A stretch of DNA of 64,000 nucleotides from Viscum album (taxonomy: Eukaryota > Streptophyta > Magnoliopsida > Santalales > Viscaceae): the NCBI GenBank assembly GCA_963277665.1, contig OY728147.1:1267213424-1267277423 (forward strand), given 5' to 3'. The translations under genes were made by a program, and so were the position numbers. Below are positions 46,061-57,829 of the stretch, piece after piece; positions within the stretch are counted from its first letter, which is position 1, and the number at the start of each line of letters is the position of its first letter. The notes below the pieces were generated by a model. The model did no database searches. It was not told the DNA's origin and saw only the letters and a program-made list of their open reading frames with translations.

Positions 46061-48054
46061 TGAACATTTAATACCATTAAAATTTAATTAAAATATATGT
46101 TTTTATTGGATAATCACTTATTCTTTAATGGGGGTATACTCTAATGATACCATCCTTATTATTTCTCTAGATGGGTACTATATTGATACCATTAATTTTA
46201 CTCTGAATGGTTTATGATTATGTTTATTGATTGGGAAAAGTATTTACATTTCATATACTATTTTAAATAAAAATATTTATGTTTATTATGTTTCACCCCT
46301 TCCATATGAGTAATGCATTGTACTTTTTAAGTGATTGGAGAGACCTACTATTTCCCCTCAATGCATCGGTAGATCTCATGAGACAAACTAAATATGGTTT
46401 TGGCTAAGTCCTTAACCATTTATGTAAATGTCTTGGAACAAGCCTTGATGGTATTAGATAACTTGTTACAAGCCTGAATGGTATTTTATGTCTTGTTAAA
46501 AGCCTTAATGGTATGTTTTATATGTCCATCATTATGCATTCTATCATTATAAATTCAGTTATTAATATTCCATGTGATTATTTGATTAGTTAGAATATCT
46601 ATGGTCGAGTTTCAAGATCATGTGATTATTTATGGAATTATTTTATCATATTTTATTCTTATCATATTATGATCAATTTATTGATTAAATGGAATGTGTT
46701 TTAGTAATTTACCTTGACACATTGATTATTCCTTGTTTATTCATAGCTTCTGTTGTATGCTTACCCTTAATGAGCATCTGATCTCACCCCTTTGTTATGT
46801 TTTATTTTCCCTAGGATATGAGAACTATTTTTTTATTGATATATAGGGATATGGTAAGGTAAATAATGGAATTTTCAAAGAGAATTATTTGTGTATTTTA
46901 TACTTTAAAATTTAATGTGAATTTAAAGTATGTATCTAGTTTACCAAGACTACTAAACTATTTTGTTCTTCGATATATAATTCCATGTATCTTATGCCGA
47001 TGTAATAAATTAAACACTAGATCTAGGATACTAGGGTTGAGGTTTATACAATTTAGGTATTTCATAGGTGGACTGGTGGAATGTTTTAACTCATTCCAAG
47101 ACTGGAAACATGGGTTATTTCCCCTGGGTCATAGGTTGATTTAATATCTACTCATTAAATCAACCATTAGATAGAACTCATGAATAGGTTATTTATTTAT
47201 TTATTTATTTATATCTATTAATTTTTTAATTTTATGGATACAAGACCACAGTCACATAAATGAATGAATTAATGTGTAAATATGAAATTTAAATAAATGG
47301 ATTATACATAAATGTCTTAACCATCATGGTTAATTAATTAAGTAACATCCACTTAATATTAAAAAGTAATGTAAAAGATAAAACAAGATAAAATTTATGC
47401 ATAATAAATTAAAATATCTCAAATATATATTAAGTATGACTTGGCCTTTCATCACTTGATTATGAATGAAAATCTTAGAACTAAGTGTTTAACCAACTCT
47501 CATTGGGACATTTACTTTTAATGTGGAGTTATTATGAAGGTTATGGGTTAACTTAACCATCTTAAATCATGAGAATTATCCCTCTCTATACTTGATGTAA
47601 ATTGGAGGCATGTGTTGAGTAAATCCAAGTCAGGATTTCAGGATAGGGAAGTCTACTCAATGGTTCAAGGAGCTTCAAGACCATAGTTATTAAAGAACTA
47701 CCAACCTAAATACCTTCAAGTAGCTTGACCAGTCCTCATTAGGGTTATGTAAAGTGACATGTGGATCCTTTCCACTAGAATTTCCTAGAAACTAGATATT
47801 GCAAGTTCAATGATGAGGGATATTGGGACTTGATAAAATAGTGGTAGATTTAATAAAATCAACAAATTTATTATTTATCACATATTTTGTAATCAATAAA
47901 AGTACTAATAATCGTCTATTTTAAATGTAGAATAAATGGAAATATCATCATACACACTATCCCTTCGATCTATTTTGGATAAAACCATATCCAAATTGGA
48001 AATAATTTCTAGGATTTGTTCATACACCTTTAGGTTTTGTTGCACCATGAATAG

Positions 48055-48901
48055 ATGTCTTACATGCTAGAATCATCAATTCCGGATCTGTTAGATAATG
48101 AGGTGAGTGATGAAGAGTTTCATGTCTATGAAAAATACTTTAACGACATGGTCGACATTCAATATTTGAATATTTCATCTATGTCTAGTGAACTCATGAA
48201 GTCTCCTGAAAACATGGATTTGTATAGAATACTGAAGCACCTCTATGGTCTTTTCCATGAGAGATCTAGATAGAAATGGTTTTATATTTCCAATTCACTC
48301 TTTAAGAGAAATATTAGAGAGGTTTCCCTAGCTGGGCCTCATCTTCTCAAGTTTATTGGCTATATTGAGTGCCTAGAAGTTCTAGGGTTTAAACTCCCCA
48401 AAGAACTGGGAACTAATCTCGTTCTAGCGTCACTCCCTCAAAGATTCTTCAGCTTTATTGTGAATTTTAATATGAACAAAATTGATAAGTCTCTACCAGA
48501 TATTCTCATTCTTCTTATCCAAGTATATTAGGTGAAAAAAGAGTGAAAAAACTTCCATCCTTATGGTAAACAAATATAAATGTAAATCGAATAACTTTAA
48601 GATCAAATCTTCTTCATTCCCTTCCAATAAGATGAAGATCAAGGGTAAATCAAGGGAATATGATGTTTTTTGTTTTTCATGTGGAAATAAGGGACACTGG
48701 AAGAAAAACTACACCCATTCAAAGAAGAAAGGGCAAGGTTCATGTGTGTTTATTATTGAGTGCAATTTATCTGTATCTAAAAATTGGGTATTAGATATAG
48801 ATTTTAGTGCTCGCATATGTATTCAAATATATGAACCAAGTAAATTGACTGGGAGGAGGTATATATATGAGAATCTAATGGATTTAAACTTTATGTTGTA
48901 G
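48055..48901 (+). pseudogene. Copia-2 gag and protease start (broken)
   Basis: Gag blocks SSMSSELMKSPENMD (about 48178-48222) and LGFKLPKELGTNLV, a zinc knuckle CFSCGNKGHWKKN (about 48670-48712), then the protease entry NWVLDIDFSARIC with the D-S-G triad replaced. Stops at about 48271 and 48530. It shows what the missing gag part of copia-1 should look like. Confidence 0.85.
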
Positions 48902-49690
48902 CTATCAAGGACTACCACCTCATTTTTTCAACTGGAATGATATTGGTTTTGAAAGTTTTTTATTATGTGTCATATTTTACCAAAAACATTATATATGTAT
49001 CTAGACTTAATACGGATGAATTTATTTTCAAGTTCAGAAATAAATGTTTCTTATTTTATAAAGATATCATTTTTATGGTAAGTCGCATTTAAATAATGGT
49101 CTTTATGTGTTGGATTATACAAACCAATTAATGGAAATTGATAATGAAACTTCTTCACATGAATCATACCACACCAAACTATGGAATCACTAGCTAGGTC
49201 GTGTAAATGAAAAGTACTTGAGTAAATTATACCATGATGGGTATTTATTTAATCTTTAACTACAACCACTTGGTATATTCCTCACATGTTTATAAGGTAA
49301 AATGATCAAAACCTCATTTAGTGGAAAAGGTTAAAGGGCCAAATAGATTTTTGAATTAGTTAATACAGACATGTGTATACCATTTCCTATTGAGGCAAGG
49401 GGTTGTTACTCATACTTAATAACTTTTATTGATAATTTTAATAGATATGGATATTTCTTCTTATTAAGGTATAAGTCAAATTCTTTTGATAAATTTAAGG
49501 AATACAAAAATGAAGTTGCGATCCATCTTGGTAAGAATATTAAGAAACTTCACTAAGACCATGGTGGATAATATCTTAATCATGGATTCATTGATTACTT
49601 ACAGGAGTTTGGGATCCTGTCTCAACTCATTCATCCTTATACACCTCAATGTAGCAGTGTATGTGAAAGGAGGGACTACACCTTGTTAGA
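48902..49690 (+). pseudogene. Copia-2 protease remainder and integrase core (broken)
   Basis: Fragments match the protease tail and the integrase core (CIPFPIEARGCYSYLITFIDNF-RYGYF, 49371-49480). The first catalytic region is altered and several stops and shifts follow. Confidence 0.75.
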
Positions 49691-51020
49691 CATGGTGAGA
49701 TATATGATGAGTCATACGAGTCTTCCATTATCTTTTTTGGGATATACATTACAAAAAAGTAGCAAAAATACTAAACCAAGTTCCAAATAAAGTGGAAGAT
49801 GTTATAACATACCATTTATGGAATGTAAAGAACTTATGTTATCATACTTACATGTTTGGGGTTGTAAATTTTTTTTTTAAGGCCTCTTCAGGTAACAAAC
49901 TTTCACCTTGAGGCATAAAGTGTACCTTTATAGGATACCCCAATGAAACAAGGGGATATTACCAATATGACCCCTCAGATAAAAAGGTAATAGTTTCAAG
50001 ACTTTTAATATTATTTGAGAGGGATAACATCTCTAAAAGAGATAGTGGGAATGAGATAGAATTCGATGAAGTTGAGGCTCAAGGTACACAAGAGTTTTTA
50101 TAAGAAATGATTCCACAAAGCCCCATGGAAGAATAAACTATTCTATAGACAGAAGTACTATATATAAGTACAAGAGAGGTTATTCATATATAATAGTATG
50201 GTTTTATAGTAACTGAGGATGGTTAATCATTACTAGTTGAAAATAATGATCCTCTAACCTATAAGGAATCAATAAGTGGAACAGGTTTTTCTAAGTGGTA
50301 AGAATCCATGAATTCTAAAATTGATTCCATATACCAAAACCAAGTTTAAATTTTGGTAGATCATCAAGTGAATGTAAATAATATTGGTTTCAAATGGGTA
50401 TTCAAGAAGAAATTATACATGTAATGAAAAGTAAGCAACTATAAGTCATGATCGGTTGCAAAAGGGTTTAAATAGCATTAAGACATTGACTATGAAAAAA
50501 CTTTTTCACCAATTGAAATACTGAAATCCATCGGAATTATACTTTTCATTACATCTTACCATGACTATGTGATTTAGAAAATGGATTTCAAATAGCCTTA
50601 CTTAATCAGAACCTTCAAGAAGATGTCCGTATGACATAACCTAAAGGTCTTGTGACTATAAAGGATTCCAAAAAGATATGAAAAATGAAAAAAAATACAT
50701 TTATGGATTAAAGAAAAAATACAGGTCATAGAACATTCACTTTGATGAATCTATAAGGGAATTTTTTTTCATAAAGAATGAATGAAATACTTATGTCTAT
50801 AAATGGTTTGTTGGGAGTATATTAATTTTTTAATAGTATATATCGATGAGATATTACTGATTGGAAACAAAATAGCAGTATTACAGTAAATTAAGGCATG
50901 GTTGAATAAATGATTCTCCATTAAAGACTTGGGTGAGGTGAAATATATTCTTAGGATCAATATCTATCATGACAGATCCAAGAGACTGCTTGACCTAAGT
51001 CAAAGTATATATATTTACAA
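49691..51020 (+). pseudogene. Copia-2 integrase end and reverse transcriptase (heavily decayed)
   Basis: Integrase C-terminal linker remains are seen near 49850-50180, and RT blocks near 50380-50480 and 50690-50960. The YVDD position reads YIDEIL near 50840-50860, so the second catalytic Asp is lost. GEVKYILRINI follows at 50934. Many stops. Confidence 0.75.
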
Positions 51021-51387
51021 TATACTGAATACATTCAGTATGGAACAATCTAAGAAGGGATTGTTTCCATCATCACATGGAATTTATCTTTCTAGTAAGA
51101 TGTATCCTTAGGCATATGAGGAAACAAATAGAATGGAAATGATTCCAAAAACATTAGTGATTGGGTCAGTCATGTATGTTATGTTATGTACTGGGCTAGA
51201 TGTCGCATATTCATTAATTGTGTTAGGAAGATACCATGATGACCCGGTTTAACATCATTGGATGGAAGTCAAGACTATACATAAGTATCTAAGGTGTAAT
51301 AAGGATATATTACTAGTTTATGGATGAGATGAGTAACTAGTCATCAGAGTATATAAATATTTTAGTTTCCAAATAGATCAAGATGAC

Positions 51388-51825
51388 ATGAAGTCACAAA
51401 CAGGATACATATTCACATTGAATGGAGGTGTTGTGATCAAGAAGAGATCAAAGAAGGTTTTGGTCACGGATTCTACAATAGAGTCTAATAATATTTGGCT
51501 TTTGATGAAGCTAAATAAGAAGTATGGATTCATAACTTCATCTAAGATATTGACATGGTACCTGGCAGTAAAGATCTTATCACACTATATTATGATAATA
51601 CTACAGTGGTGGCTCTCACAAAAGAGCCAAGGGCACATCAGTAGAAAAAGAACATGCTTCATAAGTATCATCTCTTGAGGTATCTGTCTCAGAGAGGTGA
51701 GTTTGCAGTGAGTAGTATTTCTATGGAAGAAAACATGGCAGATCCCTTGACTAAATCCTTGTCTCAACAGAAACATGATTATCATGTGATGTCTAGCAGA
51801 CTGAAATTCATAGGAAAATAGTTCT
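51388..51825 (+). pseudogene. Copia-2 RNase H (broken)
   Basis: RNase H landmarks TGYIFTLNGG, VLVTDSTIES and, in other frames, the equivalents of ALTKEPRAH and ADPLTKSLSQQKH can be traced across several shifts up to the stop ahead of the purine tract. Confidence 0.78.
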
Positions 51826-51841
51826 AGTTCAAGTGGAAGTT

Positions 51842-52329
51842 TGTTGGAGTTGGTGTCCAAGGACCAACTGTTTTTACTTTACTTATATGTATATTCTATG
51901 TATTGAATATTAATAAAACTTCTTATTTCATATTTTTCATTATTCTTAATAAGTCTTATTTAGTAATTTACTAAAGTATATGACGTATTGATAATCTCAT
52001 ACTAGTTCCCTGCTATGATGTGAACATTAAAGTGCCATGATGATATTCTTAAATATAATTCTATGATAAAAAAATTTACTATGATGGGACACATATTATA
52101 TATACTATCAAGTGTGAATAATCATAAGAGGATGAGACTTCTTATCATGAATTTTGAATTTGGTAATCTCTAAGATTGGAGATTATGAGAATATACCCAC
52201 TAGTAATAATTCTGCATGTTTTGGTGTCATTAGATATTCCTATCTGTGAGTGTGTGTAATGGTACTTATAATTTAATATTATCATTAATGCATGTCATGA
52301 ATCGTTCACTTATATTTTCTGATGAAAAA
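51842..52329 (+). repeat. Copia-2 3' LTR, first part
   Basis: Begins TGTTGGAGTTGGTG and follows copia-1 LTR order. Interrupted at 52330 by the solo Ty3 LTR. Confidence 0.85.
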
Positions 52330-55300
52330 TGTAGATACCCAATCTTGACGTACATGAACTTTAAATTTCTTTTGCGGGATACTTAATACATGACACAAAC
52401 AGACACCCAAAGACCGTATTAGTTTAGTGTATTTGGAAACTTGGAACATAATCTTATAATCATGGTGAAAGATATTCAACATCTCCCATAAAGATCTTCC
52501 CATTTTATTTTCCTACCTAAAAATATTCTTTATATCCTGGGGAAAAGAAAACATAAAAAGGGTGAGCTCAAATGCTCAGTAAGGGTAAACATGGATAACA
52601 TAAAACAAACCATAAACATTTGAATGTAAAAACATGAATATAAAGTTTAAACATCAAAATATTGATCAATGACATTAACCATGATAAAATAGAATTGGCA
52701 TAAAACATATAATTTTGTAAAACTAATAAGCACATAATATGGTTTCCATAGTAGCCAAGGCATTGTTGTCAATACCATCATAGTGGACAAAGTCCATTAT
52801 TGAACCGGGTTTACTTGTCATTCCAGCCATGTATTACTGAACCGGATTTACTTGTCATTCCAGCCCTGTATTACTGAACCAGATTTACTTTTCATTCCAT
52901 TCATGTATATCTCATTAGATATATATCTTTACCCAATGCATTGTAGGTAGATATTGGTCCCACCCATCTCATAATGAAATCATTATTACTTGTGCCACAA
53001 AACATAAATCATTCATCATAGCATAGCCCATGAAATAAAATGATATTCTTAAACATCATGTCATCATAGCATAATTCATATAAGATAAATGGACTTCATA
53101 AAAATAATTTCATCATAAACACAATAAAATAAAAGTAATAATAGGGATATAATCATAACCCTATTTCATCTTATATGGAAAATAATTTTGATAAAACACT
53201 TGAACTTGATTCCTGAGGAAAATAGCCTTTCTTTTTTAAAAATGTTTTCTCTTCTCAAAATACCACGCAATTTTAAAAGAAAATAATTTTATTGAAAATA
53301 AAATTGAAACCATGTAGATGAAGATTCATGGAAATAATGTGTCATGAAACCATAAAAATTCATTCATGCTGTATAAGTTAAAAAATATTCTCCTCGTACT
53401 TTTTCCAGAAAAGACAAAAAGTACTTTGTATGGTAAACAAAAGAAATATTCCTTCCATACCATGTAGTAAAAGTCAAAAATGAGTAAAAATGAATTTAAA
53501 CATACATAGAATAATAGTAAATATTTTATGAAAACAAATTTATAAAACATGTATATAGATGATAAATATAACCCCAATAAATAATTACATGTAAACAATC
53601 TCAGATAAAAATGAGATTGCAAAATTATCCCTTACCTTAGGTATGATATGCTTCATATGTATTTAAACCTCATGTATAATGATTTAAATAATGTTAATTA
53701 TTTTTTCCAAAATCATAATAATTTTTATGATAACATTTATGATCATATTTTCATCCGTTTGTTAGTAACATTTCATTGTTACTCATTATTCGGGTATTAA
53801 CTGCTTTATGTTCTTATGTATGTTTTGTCAGATAAGTTATTATTACTATTTTTAGGTCATAGTTATACAATTTAAAGCATGGTATTAGTATAATATATAT
53901 AATATTTTTTCATTCAATTCATTTATATAATCATGGTTTAATGAAGATTATGTAGAACGAATCACATCGCACCGTGGAGACGGTAAGCCGTACGTACGCA
54001 CGAGTGACGATATCATTCCATAATTATTGAATGGTATTGAAGTAGATGGTGTATAGTATCTCAGAATTAGTATCATGTCATATTAATCATATATGGTTAT
54101 TATTTCCACCATTATACCCATCCAAGTAAGGTGGTGGTGAAAAACAGATTACACCACAGCGTGGAGATAGTAAGTTGTATGTACACACGCACGGTGATTT
54201 CATTTTTCATAGGATGGATAGAAGGTGAAATAGGTTTGTTTCATATTTATAATAACATATCAGTATATTATTTATACTTATGTTACTACTTTATAATGAA
54301 ATAACTAAAGAATATTAAGTAGAATAAGAAATAAATTTGAAAGAATCAGTAAAAGAGATTACCTCTTCCTTGACGTGCCTCCTTTAAATTTCCTCTTAGG
54401 GAACTAGAGTTGGTCTTTTGAGAAGACCAGAACCTTTAGAATTTAACTAGGGAATTTAATAATATAAATTTTAAGGGTTTTTCCGAGCTTGAATTCTCAA
54501 AATGGAGGGAAGAGGAAAGGGAGGAGGTTCCTTTTATAAGATAGGAGAGGGGAACTTTAGGAAATTCTCAAAATATTAATTTATTATAAACTTAATTTCA
54601 ATTAAAAATGGTCCAAAACTTATTTAATTGTAATATAATATGATTTTTATTAGAATAACCATAATACAATAATTTTAATACAAGTTTTGAATATATTTTT
54701 TATCCTTATTTTTTTTGTTTAACTCTTATTTTACCCTTTTTAATCTTATTGTGATATCATGTTATTTACACATTGTGGGTTAATGTAATTACCATATCAT
54801 GTCAAACGACCCAAAAAAAAGTTATTTATGACATATTTGGACTTATATTAACCATTTTAAAGAATATTAGATTTTTAAGAATTTAATATCATTTGATAAA
54901 CTATGTCTTAAGTTATGAATTATGTCAATTTTGGACTCTATTCATACTTGACTTTTTTTTTTAAAATTCATAAAAACCTGATTCCTTCAAACATAAGGCA
55001 TTAAATCAAATATGATATGTCAATATAATCCATAAAAGTCGTTTAGGACATAAAAATAACCAAATTACATTTATTTTAACATTTATAATATCATTTATTT
55101 GAATCCTTTATTAATGAAGCAGTCACTGCATCGTCATTGTGTCATTATTAAATTTATTATTTTAATTTCTAAAAATTATAAATAAAATGCCATGATGTAG
55201 TAAATATTTTTATATTTCTAATGAGTATTTATATACATAGAGATCATTTATCTAACCCTATATTAAAATCTATTTAGTAAAAGATATATGTTTAGGTTAT

Positions 55301-56550
55301 AATTATCTTTACTTTAAATTAATTCTTATAAAATGTCATTTTCACATCCAAGTGAATCCATGTGGTCCCAAAATCGACACAAGGATTCCCATGGTAGGTA
55401 ATATCTCATTAAATAGGATTATGACATGTGATAGGGTAGTTTAATATTATTATAATATTATTTTTTACCCTTATTTACCAGATTTACCCTTTAACCATGG
55501 TAAATAAAATAATTACTAAAGTTACTATTCATAATGTCCAAAAATAAAAGGTACCTATTTACACAATTTGAATCTTATGATTCCAAATATGAAATCCATT
55601 TTTCAAAAATTAAAAACACAGAAGTTGCAGTAATTAATTTAAAATTAATTCTCATTGTTAAAACCAAAAAATGGGTTTTTAAGAAATAATAACTATCAAA
55701 AGATTGACATGTGTTTATGTCCAATTTAAAAGTGAAATTACTTACAATGAACAACATTGGATTAATTTATGAAAACTTTAAAACCAATTAAAAATATAAT
55801 CTAACTATCTAAATAAATTAGATGAAAAGTCAGTTTTGAATTAAAATGCAATATTTTTCACTATTCATTAAATTTTGAATTTTATCAGAAAAATACCAAA
55901 AATTCAAAAAAATTACATTTTTATGTCTCTCTTACAAATAAGAAGTTTATTTTGTCAAATTTAACTTATAAAAGTGTCAAAAGTATATTTAAAATGGGTG
56001 TGTCATCAAAAGGCGGTAAAACTGCATTTTTTGAAAAATACTTTTTTATCTAAAAAATTGATTTTGTTATCATATCATGTTCTAAAAAATGTGTAATATG
56101 AATTCTAATGTTATATAAAATTAAAAATGAGGTTAATACTATTCATAATGGTTAGTTTATATCCCATTAAATAATAATATTTTAATAATATATCATTGTT
56201 TAGTGAAACTCGGTATCGCGTACAACGCAAGCTATCGAGGAAGTTTTCTATTGCGTGTAACGCAAGCCAAGTAAGTGTTTCATGTAGTGCAATATTCCTT
56301 TGGTGTTGCTTATAACATAATCAAAACTTATTTCATTTATACATTGAACAAAATCTATACTCAGTGTTGCGTGAAATGAATTCTATCAAAACAACTTGAA
56401 ATTGTGTGCAACACAAGCCAAGAATATTGTTGCGTATATTACAAGATAATATGGTATTGCGTATAGCACAATATAATCTTGATGTAGCATAAAATACAAG
56501 ACATTAAATAAATTAAAAGAATCTATCTCATAAAATATTAGGGTGTTACA
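52330..56550 (-). repeat. Solo Ty3/gypsy LTR (4.2 kb) inserted in the copia-2 LTR
   Basis: Minus strand starts TGTAACACCC at 56550 and ends ...GGGTATCTACA at 52330. Flanks AAAAA (52325-52329) and AAAAC (56551-56555) fit a 5-bp target duplication with one change. Minus-strand TATAAAAG promoter at 54538-54531. The interior has no gag or pol, so it is a solo LTR left by recombination or a very long-LTR derivative. It is the same family as 41217-47035. Confidence 0.8.
52798..52905. repeat. Three tandem copies of a 37-bp unit in the solo LTR
   Basis: Copies at 52798-52831, 52832-52868 and 52869-52905 share TGAACCGGATTTACTTGTCA and CATTCCAGCC. The first is three bases shorter. Confidence 0.85.
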
Positions 56551-57829
56551 AAAACCATGATGCCATATGTTCACGGTGAGGTAGGTCACATTGGGTGCAT
56601 CATGATTGACATGACATTAATAGATAATTAGAGGAAGGAATTTCCCCATACATCTTTATGGAAGGTGATATATAGAACCTTTTATTGTAATATAATCTTC
56701 ACATTAAATTCCATATCCATGATGAAATGACGTGTTTATTTTAGATAGTCAAAGAAAGATGTATCGAGAAAATAGTTTGGTGACATAGATGTGAAACCTG
56801 CTTGATGAGATATTATGATAAAGGGGTTATATTACTCAGTAAGCATTCATATATAGTTTTTGTCATTATTAAATTAAGTTATTTCTATTGGGTTCCTTGA
56901 CCAATTTCAAGATAGTAATATTAGACTTTAGGTAATCCCGCCTAATTCCAATGAGAAAGAATCCTAGAGGGTCACACAGTAAGTGTTTTTAATGATCTCA
57001 ATTAAATTATATTTAAATTTAATTAATTGAATAAATATTATTCTCAAGACCGAGGGAAAATTTTATTAATGTTTTATTGATCACAAATATTTATTGATGA
57101 ATAAAATGTGTAAATTAAATATTTATTCAGGTGTTCAATAAATGCTAGAAGAGTTTGAATGGACCAAGACCATGTCCAGTGACAAATATTAATTAATAAG
57201 CTGGTTATATAATATTTTTTATTGTTCAAGTTGTCATGTGCCACAAATAATAATATTATTATTATGTGGCATGGGGTTTATTAAATATTATAATATTATT
57301 TAAGGGTTTTCATGAAATTAAATAATATTTTAACTTAAACCCCAGCTCTATAAATAGACAGTTATGTCTATTGTGTGTTTCATCTAAAATCAAAACTTTA
57401 GAATAGTTGTTCACAACAAAACTCTCTCTAAAATTCTCTTTTATATCTTCCTCTCAAGAATGATAAATACAAGAGATATCCCTTCAATACTGAAGTAAGA
57501 TCGGTCAACATGAATAATTTAAGACAATCGAATTAGCATGCTAACACCTGGGGATTAATTGGCATTTCTCAGAGATCAAACAATCACATGTGGATCACCT
57601 CTAGAGGAAATCAATCCTTAGATCCTCACAGCACAATGAACTGAAAGGGTCTTTTTAGATGATCGACATCTACATTAAAGAAATAATTCTCAAATTAGGT
57701 ATTCATTTCTTCTGATATTAAATAAATTATTTATAAATTTTACGTGAAAGATCCTCTCTCAAGGTTTTGGGAAACTCAATATTAAAATAAATTTTAATAT
57801 ATCACCTTCCACTGCATGCTTCTATTACA
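56551..57829 (+). repeat. Copia-2 3' LTR, second part
   Basis: Resumes the copia LTR order (GGTGAGGTAGG, CATTAATAGATAA, GGTCACACAGTAAGTG, TGGATCACC-CTAGAGGAA). It contains a TATAAATA box at about 57348 and ends CTATTACA at 57829. Confidence 0.85.

Larger units (their letters stand above)
41217..47035 (+). repeat. Long 3' LTR of a plus-strand Ty3 element
   Basis: Begins TATAACATCTCGAG (a decayed TGTAACATC). It has a TATAAAAG promoter at 42351-42358 and ends with a CTTACCC-AATGAGCATCTGATCTCACCC block near 46755-46795 and a TTTTCCCTAGGATATGAG block. These landmarks recur in the same order, inverted, in the solo LTR at 52330-56550, so both belong to one family. The end near 47035 is judged by that comparison. 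It is longer than the solo LTR, mainly because of 44400-46060. Confidence 0.65.
47230..57829 (+). mobile_element. Ty1/copia retrotransposon 2, decayed, 5' end lost
   Basis: Leader sequence from about 47230 and gag-pol are colinear with copia-1. A purine tract (TTCAAGTGGAAGT, 51829-51841) precedes a 3' LTR starting TGTTGGAGTTGG at 51842 and ending TATTACA at 57829. The LTR is split by a solo Ty3 LTR. The 5' LTR is not in place. The long Ty3 LTR directly upstream suggests that element inserted in the leader. Confidence 0.85.

Noticed and set aside
47190..47214. TTTA tandem run as a functional feature
   Set aside because: A short simple-sequence repeat of no clear significance.
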